The position numbers were made by a program, and so were the translations under genes. Source: DASRJW01 sp964567755 (lineage in GTDB: Bacteria > Krumholzibacteriota > Krumholzibacteriia > G020349025). Taken from it: a stretch of DNA of 64,000 bases. The stretch covers positions 1 to 64,000 of the forward strand of contig CAZMNW010000007.1 in NCBI GenBank assembly GCA_964567755.1. The letters run 5' to 3'. The notes under the pieces are model-generated. The model worked only from the letters and a program-made list of their open reading frames with translations. It did not search any database and was not told where the DNA came from. Positions 7,822 through 17,652 of this stretch are shown here, piece after piece. How positions within the stretch are numbered: position 1 is the first letter of the stretch; every line of letters begins with the position of its first letter.

Positions 7822-9868
7822 CGACATCGCCATCAAGGTCCTGCCCGAGGACGTCACCAGCAATCGCGAACGTTTGGAGCGCTTCAGCAACGAAGCGCGC
7901 ACCGTCGCCGCACTCAACCATCCCAATATCCTGACATTGCACGAAATCGGCGAGAGCCCCGACGGACCGTATCTCGTCACCGAGCTGGTCGAAGGTCGCA
8001 GCATCCGCGAACTGTTGGCCGCAGGTCCGCTCCCCGTGACGCAGGCACTCGATCTGGCTCTACAGACAGCCACGGGGCTCGCGCGCGCCCATGCGGCCGG
8101 CATCATTCATCGCGATATCAAACCCGACAACCTGATGGTGAGCGCCGACGGTTTCGTCAAGATCCTCGACTTCGGTCTGGCGAAGCTCCTGCGCGGCGAC
8201 GCGACGGGCTTCGACTCGGCGACGCACATGAACCTGACCGCGACTGGCATGGTCGTCGGCTCGCCGGCATATCTTGCGCCGGAGCAGTTACGAGAGCAGC
8301 AGGTCGATGCGCGTTGCGATCTGTTCGCGCTCGGCATCGTCCTCTTCGAGATGCTGACGGGGGCAAACCCATTTCGCCGCGCTAGCGCAGCTGAAACTCT
8401 GCATGCAATTCTGAGTGTCGATGCCACAGCCCTGGTACGTTCGACACCCGGGCTGCCGGCAGGTGTCATCGAGATCCTGCGCCGAGCCTTGACGGCGGCA
8501 CCAGAAGCGAGATTTTCCCAGGCGAGCGAGATGGCGGACGCCTTGCGCCCGTTGGTGCACGCGTCGCAGATCACGACGCTCCAACCGCGCCGGCGTGCGG
8601 TCGTGGTTCCGGTGTTCCTCGCGGTGGCGCTCGTGGCGGTCATCCTGCTCGTGTTCGCCGTGCCGCGTCTGCGTGCGCCGCGCTCGACATCGGATCCGAG
8701 CCGCTCCGCCGCACGCCCCGAGTCTCCGCCGCTCCCCAACGACTCGATGGTCCTGCGCGAAAAGACGGCTGTCGCCGTTCTCCCCATTCAGGACGCATCG
8801 GGCGATCCCGCGTTGAAGCAAGCCGGCATCGGGCGCATCCTCGGCAATGCGTTCGTCCAGATGCTGGCCGGCCGGAAGGATTTTTACGTGATCTCGCCGC
8901 AGCGCCTGGAGAGCATCGCGATGTCGCTCCAGCGCAACGTCGGCGAGGCCGCCGATGATGCGACGTTGGGGCGCGAGATCGCCAAGCGCGCCGAGGCGGG
9001 CGCCGTCCTTTCCGGCACACTGTCGCGCCTCGGCAGCACCTATATCTTAAACGCGACGCTCACGGGGATTCCGAGCGAGGTGGTGCTGCAAGACTTCAGC
9101 TCGAAGGCACAGAACCTCGAAACGCTTCTCGACGAGCTGACACAAGACATGGCGTTGGACATGCTGCCGCACCCCACCGACTCGAGCACGGTCCGTCCGC
9201 CCGAGCCCGTCATGCCACTTGCACCCACTCGCTCGCTCGATGCCTACACGCATTACATCCGCGGCGACGACTTGGTGCAGGAAGGCGACTGGCAAGCTGC
9301 CATCCCGGAGCTGGAGAAAGCGGTCGCGAACGATCCGGAGATGGCGCTCGCATGGTCTTCGCTGTCCTGCGCACATTCTTTTTCTGGCGACGACACCCGC
9401 GCTCGCGCCGCCTATCTCAAGGCACTCGAAAATGACGAACGTTTGAACGAGCATGAGCGCCGCTGGATCGAGCTCGATGGAATCTGGGTGAACACCGGCA
9501 ACGGCAATCTGTATCTCGAGACGCTCGAACGCTTCATTCGTGATTTTCCCGACGATCGCGACAGCTATTTCTACGGCGGCCTCGCGCACGAGTACCTGAA
9601 GGGCGATCCCGGCGGCGCCATCGACTGGTACGAAAAGGCGTTCCGCATGGTTCCCGTGTACTATCCGGTGACCAAGGCGCTGGTGGATTGCGAGCTCAAG
9701 CTCGGCCAGAAGCAACGCGCGGTTGCAGCGTTGCGGCGCTACCTGGCGCTGCCACAGATCGGCAAGCACGGCAAGGAGCAGGCCACGTGGAGACTCGCGG
9801 AGCTCGAGGGCGCTCGTAGGGCGCGGAGACCGCATGCTCGACGAGGTGCGGGAGCCGACCGCCGATGA
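7715..9868 (+). CDS. Hanks-type Ser/Thr protein kinase with TPR region
   Basis: 717-residue membrane-anchored kinase. Glycine loop G-Q-G-G-M-G-R-V is at residues 19-26, ATP lysine K41, catalytic H-R-D-I-K-P-D-N 132-139, D-F-G 152-154 and A-P-E 188-190, so all key residues are present. A single transmembrane helix at about 290-312 separates the cytoplasmic kinase from an extracytoplasmic part. That part has a region resembling the TolB-like/adenylate-cyclase-associated fold (A-V-A-V-L-P-I-Q-D) and then TPRs. The GTG start has GGGAG upstream. Its end overlaps the AddB-like gene by 4 bases (ATGA), an unexpected coupling of a signalling kinase to recombination nuclease genes. Targets unknown. Confidence 0.9.
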   Translation: MPLGPGSQIGPYEIVALLGQGGMGRVFRARDPRLGRDIAIKVLPEDVTSNRERLERFSNEARTVAALNHPNILTLHEIGESPDGPYLVTELVEGRSIRELLAAGPLPVTQALDLALQTATGLARAHAAGIIHRDIKPDNLMVSADGFVKILDFGLAKLLRGDATGFDSATHMNLTATGMVVGSPAYLAPEQLREQQVDARCDLFALGIVLFEMLTGANPFRRASAAETLHAILSVDATALVRSTPGLPAGVIEILRRALTAAPEARFSQASEMADALRPLVHASQITTLQPRRRAVVVPVFLAVALVAVILLVFAVPRLRAPRSTSDPSRSAARPESPPLPNDSMVLREKTAVAVLPIQDASGDPALKQAGIGRILGNAFVQMLAGRKDFYVISPQRLESIAMSLQRNVGEAADDATLGREIAKRAEAGAVLSGTLSRLGSTYILNATLTGIPSEVVLQDFSSKAQNLETLLDELTQDMALDMLPHPTDSSTVRPPEPVMPLAPTRSLDAYTHYIRGDDLVQEGDWQAAIPELEKAVANDPEMALAWSSLSCAHSFSGDDTRARAAYLKALENDERLNEHERRWIELDGIWVNTGNGNLYLETLERFIRDFPDDRDSYFYGGLAHEYLKGDPGGAIDWYEKAFRMVPVYYPVTKALVDCELKLGQKQRAVAALRRYLALPQIGKHGKEQATWRLAELEGARRARRPHARRGAGADRR

Positions 9869-12800
9869 TCCGCTGCATCGAAGCTGCCTCCAGCCGCGTG
9901 CGCCTCGAAGCGGCGCGTGAATTCGTCGGCACGTTCGCACCCGGCACCGAGATCCTGCTGGTCGCCAACAGCCGCGACACGGTGGACGATTTCGTGCGCG
10001 CCGAGTTGGCGGCGTCCCCCACATTTGGGTTGCATCGTTTCGGCCTCGCCCAGCTCGCCGCCCATCTCGCGGCGACGGAAGTGGCTGCCGCTGGCTTGGC
10101 GCCGGCCACCCACTTGGGGCTCGAAGCCGTGGCCGCGCGCGCGACATTCAAGGCGCGACAAGGCAACGAGATTCCGCGCTTCGCGGCCACTTCTCGCCTG
10201 CCGGGTTTTGCGGGTGCGCTCGCAGCCACCGTGCACGAGTTGCGTCTGGCGAACTTGACGGCGACGGCGGAACCCGATCTCGACGCATTGCTCCATCATG
10301 CGGATGCCGCACTCGCGGACGCGGCGCTGGCGGATCGCGCTACATTGCTACGCATGGCGATTGCCGGCCTCCGCAGCCCGCAGCACGCGACCTTGCGCAC
10401 GATGCCGGTCCTCTGTCTCGACTTGAGCGTGCAGTCGCCGCTCGAAGCCGATCTCGTCGGCGTGCTGTGTGCCGGGTCACCGCATGCCTTCGCCACCATT
10501 CCAACCGGTGATCGCGCTTTGTTGCAGGTCTTGGACACACTCGGCGCGACGCGTCTCGTGCCGCCGGCCGCGATCCCCACCACCAGCCTGCATCGTCTTC
10601 AACGCTATCTGTTCGCCACCGATGCACCGGTGGCCTCCGGCACTGACGACAGCGTCACGTTCTTCTCGGCGCCGGGGGAAGGGCGCGAGTGTGTCGAAAT
10701 CGCACGCGAGGTCTTGCGCGCAGCCGAGCAGGGCGTGCCATTCGATGCCATGGCGGTGTTCTTGCGCCGCCCCGAAATGCATGCGACGTACTTGGACACG
10801 GCATTCCGCCGCGCTCGCATCCCTGTCTACTTCGCCCGTGGCACGCAACGCCCCGATCCCGCCGGGCGCGCGTTCTTGGCGCTTCTCGCTTGCGCCGGCG
10901 AGGGTCTGTCGGCGCGGCGCTTCGCCGAGTACCTTTCCTTGGCACAAGTCCCCACCCTCGATGCAGACGGCGCGCCGCCGCCGCCGCGACCGGTGTGGCC
11001 GATGCCGCGAGCCGAGGAATTCGGCGCCGCGATGGCGCCGCAAGCGCTGCAGGCACGTGGCATTGCGCCGGGAGAGCAGCTCGTCTTCTGGGACTCGAGC
11101 GTATTTACGACGTCCGCGGAGACGCACGCGCACGCGCGCCGGCGCCTGACGCGCGGCAAGAAGTCGACACCCGAGGCCGGGGCATCGGCCGTCCTGGCGA
11201 CACCGCCGGCCGGAGCGGACGAGCCGGTGACCGACGGCGCGCTGCGTGCGCCGCGGAAATGGGAAGAGCTTCTCGTCGAAGCCGCGGTTATCGGCGGCCG
11301 CGCGCGCTGGCAACGGCGCTTGAGCGGCTTGGAAGGCGAGCTGCGTCTCAAACTGCGCGCGCTCGCTGCCGTCGAACCCGAGTCGCCGCGTGGCGCCGGG
11401 ATCGAGCGCGACATCCTGCACCTTGGGGTGCTGTCGCGTTTCGCCCTGCCGATCGTCGACACGCTGGCCGCTCTGCCGCCAAGCGCGTCGTGGGGCGTGT
11501 GGACGACACTGCTTTCCACGCTCGCGCCACGCGTCTTGCGCCGCCCCGAACGCGCGCTAGCCGTGCTCGGCGAAATGCTGCCGATGGCGGAAGTGGGACC
11601 CGTGGGGCTCGACGAAGTGCGCGCCGTGCTCGGACAACGCTTGTCCACGCTCGAAATCGATCCCCCCGCGTCACGTTACGGACGTGTTTTCGTCGGCAAG
11701 CCCGAGCAGGCGCGAGGACGCACATTTCACCTCGTGTTTGTCCCTGGCCTTGCCGAGCGCGTCTTTCCCCAACGCCCACGCGAGGATCCATTGCTCCTCG
11801 ACGCGCAACGCCAGCGATTGTCACCGGCACTGCAGACGCAGGAGCGCCGCATTCAGGACGAACGTTCGTTGCTGGCGCTCGCGGTCGGCGCTGCCGAGCG
11901 CCGCGTCGTGCTGTCGTATTCTCGCCTCGACGCCGTCGAAGCGCGCCCGCGCGTGCCGTCCTTCTACGCTCTCGACACCGCACGGGCTGTGCGCGGGACG
12001 TTGCCCGATTATCGCCTGCTCGAGCACGAAGCCGCCGCGCGTGCCCATTCGCACTTGGCCTGGCCGGCGCCACCCGACCCGCAGCACGCCCTCGATGAAC
12101 TGGAGTACGACCTCGCGGTTCTCGGCCTGCACTTGCACGCCGCCGATCCTGCCCTGGCCAAGGGACGCGCCCGCTACCTCCTCGAATTGAACTCGCATCT
12201 GGCGCGCGCACTGCGCGCGCGCTGGGGGCGCTGGCAGCCTCTCTGGCGCCCCGAGGACGGTCTCGTGCGCGCGACCGAGGCCACGCGCGAGATTCTCGCC
12301 GCCGAGCGTCCCAACGCCCGCGCGTATTCGGTGACGGCGCTGCAACGCTTCGCCGTGTGCCCGTATCAGTTCTTGCTCGGTACCATCCATCGTCTCGAAC
12401 CACGACATCGCGCCGCCGCCCTGGTGCAACTCGACCCGCTGACGCGTGGTCGCATGTTCCACCACGTGCAGGCGGAAACGTTGCGTGCGCTGCAAACCGC
12501 CGCACGCCTGCCGTCTGATCCCGAGGATCTCGCGGAAGCGCAGTTCGTGCTGGATTCGACCCTCGACCGGCTCGCTGCCGAGTACCACGACGATTTGGCA
12601 CCTGCAATCGAACGCATTTGGGAGGACGAGATCGCAGCCATGCGTGCCGATTTGCGCCTGTGGCTGCGCGCCTTGGCGGAGCATTCGCGCACCTGGCGTC
12701 CGTTGCACTTCGAATACGCTTTCGGACTCGAGGAGACACACATCGGCGGCACCTCCGAAGCGACGCCGCCGGTGCTGTTGCCCGGAGGCTGGATCCTGCG

Positions 12801-13233
12801 TGGCGCCATCGACCTCGTCGAAGAACGGTGTACGGACGGCGCGTTGCGCATCACCGATCACAAGACGGGTACGGATCGCACGACGGACGGGCTGCTCGTG
12901 GGCGGGGGCGAAGTGCTGCAGCCCGTTCTCTACGCGCTCGCGGTGCAGGCCAGGGAGAAGCGCGACGTCGTCGAAGGACGGCTGTTCTTCTGCACGCGCC
13001 GTGGCCGCTTTCGCCAGCGCATCGTTGCGCTCGGCCCCTTCGCGCACGAATATGCCGAGACCGTGCTACAGACCATCGACCACTGTGTGAGCCAGGGTTT
13101 CCTGCCGCCGTTGCCGCGCGCGGGCGCCTGCCAGAGCTGCGATTTTCGTCCGGTCTGCGGTCCGCACGAGGAGGCCCGGAGCCAACACAAGCCACCCGTC
13201 GCGGCTTTCGACCATGTGCGCAGCCTGCCGTGA
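9865..13233 (+). CDS. addB: AddB-like PD-(D/E)XK nuclease subunit
   Basis: 1122-residue large protein with the layout of AddB: a helicase-like N-terminal half without an intact Walker A, then a C-terminal RecB-type nuclease. Nuclease core: a D in A-I-D-L-V near residue 985 and D-H-K at 998-1000, followed by Q-P-V-L-Y-A-L. Four cysteines fit the AddB iron-sulfur staple: C832 (A-V-C-P-Y-Q-F) and C1089, C1092, C1098 (C-x2-C-x5-C). With AddA it would process double-strand breaks for recombination. Start ATG overlaps the kinase stop. The AddA gene follows after a STAS gene, so the order B-(STAS)-A is interrupted. Confidence 0.85.
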   Translation: MIRCIEAASSRVRLEAAREFVGTFAPGTEILLVANSRDTVDDFVRAELAASPTFGLHRFGLAQLAAHLAATEVAAAGLAPATHLGLEAVAARATFKARQGNEIPRFAATSRLPGFAGALAATVHELRLANLTATAEPDLDALLHHADAALADAALADRATLLRMAIAGLRSPQHATLRTMPVLCLDLSVQSPLEADLVGVLCAGSPHAFATIPTGDRALLQVLDTLGATRLVPPAAIPTTSLHRLQRYLFATDAPVASGTDDSVTFFSAPGEGRECVEIAREVLRAAEQGVPFDAMAVFLRRPEMHATYLDTAFRRARIPVYFARGTQRPDPAGRAFLALLACAGEGLSARRFAEYLSLAQVPTLDADGAPPPPRPVWPMPRAEEFGAAMAPQALQARGIAPGEQLVFWDSSVFTTSAETHAHARRRLTRGKKSTPEAGASAVLATPPAGADEPVTDGALRAPRKWEELLVEAAVIGGRARWQRRLSGLEGELRLKLRALAAVEPESPRGAGIERDILHLGVLSRFALPIVDTLAALPPSASWGVWTTLLSTLAPRVLRRPERALAVLGEMLPMAEVGPVGLDEVRAVLGQRLSTLEIDPPASRYGRVFVGKPEQARGRTFHLVFVPGLAERVFPQRPREDPLLLDAQRQRLSPALQTQERRIQDERSLLALAVGAAERRVVLSYSRLDAVEARPRVPSFYALDTARAVRGTLPDYRLLEHEAAARAHSHLAWPAPPDPQHALDELEYDLAVLGLHLHAADPALAKGRARYLLELNSHLARALRARWGRWQPLWRPEDGLVRATEATREILAAERPNARAYSVTALQRFAVCPYQFLLGTIHRLEPRHRAAALVQLDPLTRGRMFHHVQAETLRALQTAARLPSDPEDLAEAQFVLDSTLDRLAAEYHDDLAPAIERIWEDEIAAMRADLRLWLRALAEHSRTWRPLHFEYAFGLEETHIGGTSEATPPVLLPGGWILRGAIDLVEERCTDGALRITDHKTGTDRTTDGLLVGGGEVLQPVLYALAVQAREKRDVVEGRLFFCTRRGRFRQRIVALGPFAHEYAETVLQTIDHCVSQGFLPPLPRAGACQSCDFRPVCGPHEEARSQHKPPVAAFDHVRSLP

Positions 13234-13434
13234 GTCTCTGGCAGCGGCCGCGAGAGCGCACGGACGGAACGCTACCGCACACAGCGTTCTCGCACGCCCG
13301 GCTCTGGAAGACTCGAAGCTCGCGCACCCTGCCGCCGCGACACGCCATCGCAGAGCACGATGAGGCAGATCCCGCCATCGCGTTCCTGGCGGCACGACCG
13401 GCACCGTTCTTGATAGTGGAGTCGCGAAACCAAA

Positions 13435-13457
13435 GGGGTGTCATGAACCGACACCTC
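13435..13457. other. Stem-loop before the STAS gene
   Basis: GGGGTGTC and GACACCTC can pair as an 8-bp stem with one G-U pair and a 7-base loop, 14 bases before the STAS start codon. It could end the AddB transcript or shape the STAS leader. No T run follows. The rest of the 238-base gap shows no gene. Confidence 0.25.
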
Positions 13458-13471
13458 GCGCGGAGACATCC

Positions 13472-13846
13472 ATGCTGCAGATCAAACGCGACATTCGCAT
13501 GATCGAACGCCGGCCCGTCGGAGTTCTGGTCCTGCAGGGCTACGTCGACAGCATGGATTCGATGGCGCTCGAGCGGGCGGTAGACGAGATCTACTCGCAG
13601 GATGTCTTCGACATCGTGCTCGACGTCACCCAAGTGAGCCATATCGGCTCCTCTGGCTGGAGCGTGATCGTCAGCAAGTTGAGCCTCCTTGGTGAAAAAC
13701 GCGGCTTCTTCCGCTTCGCCGGCATGCGCCCCGACGTGCTGCAAGTGTTCCGCATCGTCGGCTTCGAGAACATCGACGGCATCGAAGTGCACGACTACCT
13801 CGAGGACGCCTTCCGCGCCTGCCGCGCTACCGTACAGCACACCTGA
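13472..13846 (+). CDS. STAS-domain anti-anti-sigma factor
   Basis: 124-residue single-domain STAS protein of the SpoIIAA/RsbV type. The core D-V-T-Q-V-S-H-I-G-S-S-G is at residues 51-62, with S60 at the position phosphorylated in SpoIIAA. Such proteins bind an anti-sigma kinase or another switch partner depending on phosphorylation. No RsbW-type kinase is in the window, so the partner is unknown; an unlinked ATPase kinase is likeliest. ATG 13472 has GGAG upstream at good spacing. It sits between the AddB and AddA genes in the same orientation. The 203-base gap after it shows no gene. Confidence 0.88.
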   Translation: MLQIKRDIRMIERRPVGVLVLQGYVDSMDSMALERAVDEIYSQDVFDIVLDVTQVSHIGSSGWSVIVSKLSLLGEKRGFFRFAGMRPDVLQVFRIVGFENIDGIEVHDYLEDAFRACRATVQHT

Positions 13847-14049
13847 GCGCCCCTCTCAGCACCCGACCACGACGCGGGCCTCCTCCACCACCTCAGACCA
13901 GGTAAAAACGCAGGCGCCGCAGCGGTCGCAACTGCGCTCGCTCCATCCTCCGGCGTGTCCCGATCTGCCAGTCCTTGCCACTCTGCTTCCGCCATGTGAA
14001 ACTGCGGTCCTCGACGCGTCCATTCACACCCTGCACCCCGTGAGGCACC

Positions 14050-17000
14050 GTGACGCAGTTGCAAGATCACGAGGCCCGCGCGATCATTCGCAACGATCTC
14101 GATTGCAACCTGGTGGTCGAATCCGCCGCCGGCACCGGCAAGACGACCGTGCTCGTACACCGCATCGTCGCCGTGCTCGCGCAGGGTCGCGCCACCGTCG
14201 ACCGCATCGTCGCAGTAACCTTCACCGAGAAGGCGGCCGGCGAGCTCAAGCTCCACATCCGCGTCCGGCTCGAAGAGGCCCGACAGCAGACAGCGGTGGG
14301 CAACTCCGCCCGCACCCATTTGGAGGCGGCGCTGTCTCGGCTCGAGGAAGCGCGTGTCGGCACCATTCATGGTTTCTGCGCCGATCTCCTGCGCGAGCGT
14401 TCCCTCGAGGCCGGCATCGATCCGCGTTTCGAACCGCTCGATGAGAATGCGGCGCAGCGTCTGTTTCGCCGCGCCTTCGATGCATGGTTCGAGGCTTGCT
14501 TGCAAGAGCCGCCCGCGGGTTTGCGGCGCGCGTTGCGGCGCGTGGTGCGCGCACCCGGCGGTGTTGCGGATGGCGTGACACGGCAACGTGCTGCGCTCGC
14601 CGATGGGCCCATCGGCCGGCTGCGCGGGGCTTGCTGGGCACTCGCCGAACGCCGCGATCTTGCCACACCCTGGCATCGTCCCCCGTTCGAACGCAGTGCC
14701 TGGATCGGCAGCCTGGTCGAACAACTGCACGCGTTCGCCGACGCTTCGGCGCGCTGCGACAAGCCGGACAAAGACGCGCTGTCCCTCGACACGCGCGAGC
14801 TACGGCAGTGGAGCGCGGACATCCGCGCCGCCGAGGAGGTGTCGCGGCGCGACCACGATGGCCTGGAGGCGTTGTTCGTCGACATGGCCGGCAGGCGCGA
14901 CGCACCGCGCAAGGGCTACGGCAAAGGCTACGGTGACGGCGTGACGCGGGATGCGGTGCTGCAGGCGCATACACAACTGCGTGCGGCGTTGCAAGAGTTC
15001 ACCCGCCACGCCAACGCCGATCTCGCCGCCTTGCTGCATCAGGAGTTCCGACAGCCACTGGCCCAGTACGAGGAAACGAAGGAGAAGACGGGCCGACTCG
15101 ATTTCACCGACTTGCTGCTGCGCGCGAGGGATCTCGTCCGCGACCAGCCCACCGTCCGTGCCGAGTTCCAGCGCCGCTTCTCCCATATTTTCGTCGACGA
15201 GTTCCAGGACACCGATCCATTGCAGGCGGAGATCCTGATGCTGCTCGCAGCCCAAGACCCTGCCACATCCAACTGGCGACAAGTCGTGCCGGCACCCGGC
15301 AAGCTCTTCCTCGTCGGCGATCCGAAGCAATCGATCTACCGCTTCCGCGGCGCCGACATCGGCATTTACTTCGAGGTCCGCGATCTGTTGATCCGCGAAG
15401 GAGCGCGCTGCCTGCAGCTCACCAGCAGCTTCCGTTCGTTGCCCAACATCCAGGCTGCCGTCAACACCGCCTTCGCCTCGTGCATGAATGGCGACCGGGA
15501 AAGCCAGCAGGCGGCCTTCGTGGCCCAGTCCCCAGTGCGACCGGAGTGGACGGCGCAGCCGAGCGTGATCGCGCTGCCGGTGCCGCGGCCGTTCGGCAAG
15601 CAGCGACTCGCCAAAACCGCCATCGATGCCTCGCTTCCCGATGCGGTGGCGGCATTCGTGCACTGGCTCTTGCACGCGAGCAGCTGGACCATCACCGACC
15701 CCGAGCAGCCCGGGAACCGCGTGCCGATCGCCGCACGACACGTCTGCATCCTGATGCGTCGTTTCGACAGCTTCGCCGGCGATGTCACCCGCGGATATGT
15801 GCGCGCATTGGAAGCGCGCGACATTCGTCATTTGTTGTTGGGCGGACGCTCGTACCACGAGCGCGAGGAAGTGGAGACTCTGCGCGCGGCGCTCAACGCC
15901 ATCGAGTGGCCGGACGACGAGCTGTCGGTGTTCGCGACTTTGCACGGCTCCCTTTTCGCCATCGGCGACGAGGAGTTGCTCGTCTACCGGCGGCAACACG
16001 GGCGCCTGCATCCCATGCGGATCCCGCCGGCACTCGCCGGGCCAGAAGCGGAGACGACGTTGCGCCCCATCGGTGAGGCGCTCGCCGTTCTCGCCGGGCT
16101 GCATCGTGAGCGCAACACTCGTCCCGTTGCCGAGACACTGCACCTGCTGCTCGAAGGCACCCGCGCTCACGCGGGATTCGTGCTCCGCCCTTCCGGCGAG
16201 CAAGTGCTGGCCAACGTGCTGCACCTGGCCGAACAAGCGCGCGGCTACGAACGCGACGGCGGCATTTCGTTTCGTGGTTTCGTCGAACGCGTGGAAGAGG
16301 ATGCCGAGGGCCGCCGTGCCGGCGAGGCCCCGATCCTCGAGGCCGGCAGCGATGGTGTGCGGCTCATGACCGTGCATCGTGCCAAGGGGCTCGAGTTCCC
16401 GGTGGTGATCCTGGCCGACATCACCGCCAACCTCGCGTCGCGCGAGCCGTCTTCCTGGATCGACCGCGAGCGCAACCTCTGTGTCCAGAAACTCTGCGGC
16501 TGGTCGCCGGCCGAGCTGCTCGCGCACGCCCAAGACGAGAGACGGCGCGACGCGGCCGAGGGTATCCGCATCGCCTACGTTGCCGCCACACGCGCGCGCG
16601 ATTTGCTCGTCGTGCCCGCCATCGGCACCGAAGCGTGGGGCATGACCATGACCGCAGTGGCCGCCCCGTCGATCGGATCGGCCACTCCGCATGCGGCTTC
16701 TCCGCCCGCGGCCACTGCGTCATTCGACGGCTGGGTGGCGCCACTCAACGCGGCGATCTACCCGCCCCGCGCGCGTTGGGCGTCACCGCACACCGCCCCC
16801 GGTTGTCCGCCATTCGGGGAGTCCACCATCCTGGATACACCGTTCGATCGCGCCATGGATGCATGCGTGTACCCCGGGGAACACGCGCACGACAGACATC
16901 GCGTGGTGTGGTGGGATCCGACCCGCCTAACGCTGGACGTTCCCGCAAGCTTCGGCCTGCGCCACGAGACACTTCTCGACAAGGACGTCGACCCCGCCGT

Positions 17001-17622
17001 GGTGCGATCTGATCTCGAGGCGGTGCGAGCCTGGGGTGCGGCGCGCGCGGCCACATTGGCACGGGCCGCGACACCGCGCTTGCGCGTGCAGACCGCGACC
17101 GAACGCGCGCATGCCGCGGCGCCGGATGCCGGCGCTTCCATTCCCGACCAAGACGTCGAGTTGGTCCTCTTGCCCGTCGCCGACGACCGGCCGCGCGGCG
17201 CCCGCTTCGGGGCGCTGGTGCACGCCGTGCTCGGCGGGATCGCGCTCGACGCCACTGCCGACGAGGTGCAGCGGTTCGTCGACATGCAGGCGCGCATCGT
17301 CGGCGCCACTGCCGAGGAGATCTTGGCCGCATCAGCCGTCGTGACGCGCGCCTTGCAGCAACCGCTCCTCGCGCAAGCCCGCGGCGCCACGCAATGCCGG
17401 CGCGAAACTCCCGTGACGTTGCCCGACGCCGATGGCACACTCGTCGAGGGCGTCGTCGACCTGGCATTTCTGCAAGCGGAAACTTGGATGGTGGTGGATT
17501 TCAAGACCGATCCCGACATCGAGTCGCAGCTTCCGATTTACACACGCCAAGTCGCGCTCTATGCCGCGGCCATCGGCGGCGCGACGCAACTGGCGACACG
17601 CGCCATCCTGATGCGAATCTGA
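14050..17622 (+). CDS. addA: AddA-like UvrD helicase-nuclease
   Basis: 1190-residue SF1A helicase. Walker A A-A-G-T-G-K-T is at residues 26-32, motif Ia V-T-F-T-E-K-A-A near 57-64, Walker B V-D-E-F-Q-D-T near 380, then G-D-P-K-Q-S-I-Y-R-F and L-M-T-V-H-R-A-K-G-L-E, and motif VI V-A-A-T-R-A-R-D. The C-terminal RecB-type nuclease has D in G-V-V-D-L-A and D-F-K near residue 1152. Helicase and nuclease on one chain is the AddA architecture. Pairs with the AddB-like protein to resect double-strand breaks. GTG start with TGAGG upstream. No RecB, RecC or RecD-type gene is present here. Confidence 0.9.
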   Translation: MTQLQDHEARAIIRNDLDCNLVVESAAGTGKTTVLVHRIVAVLAQGRATVDRIVAVTFTEKAAGELKLHIRVRLEEARQQTAVGNSARTHLEAALSRLEEARVGTIHGFCADLLRERSLEAGIDPRFEPLDENAAQRLFRRAFDAWFEACLQEPPAGLRRALRRVVRAPGGVADGVTRQRAALADGPIGRLRGACWALAERRDLATPWHRPPFERSAWIGSLVEQLHAFADASARCDKPDKDALSLDTRELRQWSADIRAAEEVSRRDHDGLEALFVDMAGRRDAPRKGYGKGYGDGVTRDAVLQAHTQLRAALQEFTRHANADLAALLHQEFRQPLAQYEETKEKTGRLDFTDLLLRARDLVRDQPTVRAEFQRRFSHIFVDEFQDTDPLQAEILMLLAAQDPATSNWRQVVPAPGKLFLVGDPKQSIYRFRGADIGIYFEVRDLLIREGARCLQLTSSFRSLPNIQAAVNTAFASCMNGDRESQQAAFVAQSPVRPEWTAQPSVIALPVPRPFGKQRLAKTAIDASLPDAVAAFVHWLLHASSWTITDPEQPGNRVPIAARHVCILMRRFDSFAGDVTRGYVRALEARDIRHLLLGGRSYHEREEVETLRAALNAIEWPDDELSVFATLHGSLFAIGDEELLVYRRQHGRLHPMRIPPALAGPEAETTLRPIGEALAVLAGLHRERNTRPVAETLHLLLEGTRAHAGFVLRPSGEQVLANVLHLAEQARGYERDGGISFRGFVERVEEDAEGRRAGEAPILEAGSDGVRLMTVHRAKGLEFPVVILADITANLASREPSSWIDRERNLCVQKLCGWSPAELLAHAQDERRRDAAEGIRIAYVAATRARDLLVVPAIGTEAWGMTMTAVAAPSIGSATPHAASPPAATASFDGWVAPLNAAIYPPRARWASPHTAPGCPPFGESTILDTPFDRAMDACVYPGEHAHDRHRVVWWDPTRLTLDVPASFGLRHETLLDKDVDPAVVRSDLEAVRAWGAARAATLARAATPRLRVQTATERAHAAAPDAGASIPDQDVELVLLPVADDRPRGARFGALVHAVLGGIALDATADEVQRFVDMQARIVGATAEEILAASAVVTRALQQPLLAQARGATQCRRETPVTLPDADGTLVEGVVDLAFLQAETWMVVDFKTDPDIESQLPIYTRQVALYAAAIGGATQLATRAILMRI

Positions 17623-17652
17623 CCCCTCGCCCACGAGAGGAGCCTCGATCCC

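Noticed and set aside
14800..16692. A 630-residue minus-strand frame inside the AddA-like gene
   Set aside because: It is opposite a gene with all SF1 helicase motifs; the antisense frame has no recognisable family or ribosome site.
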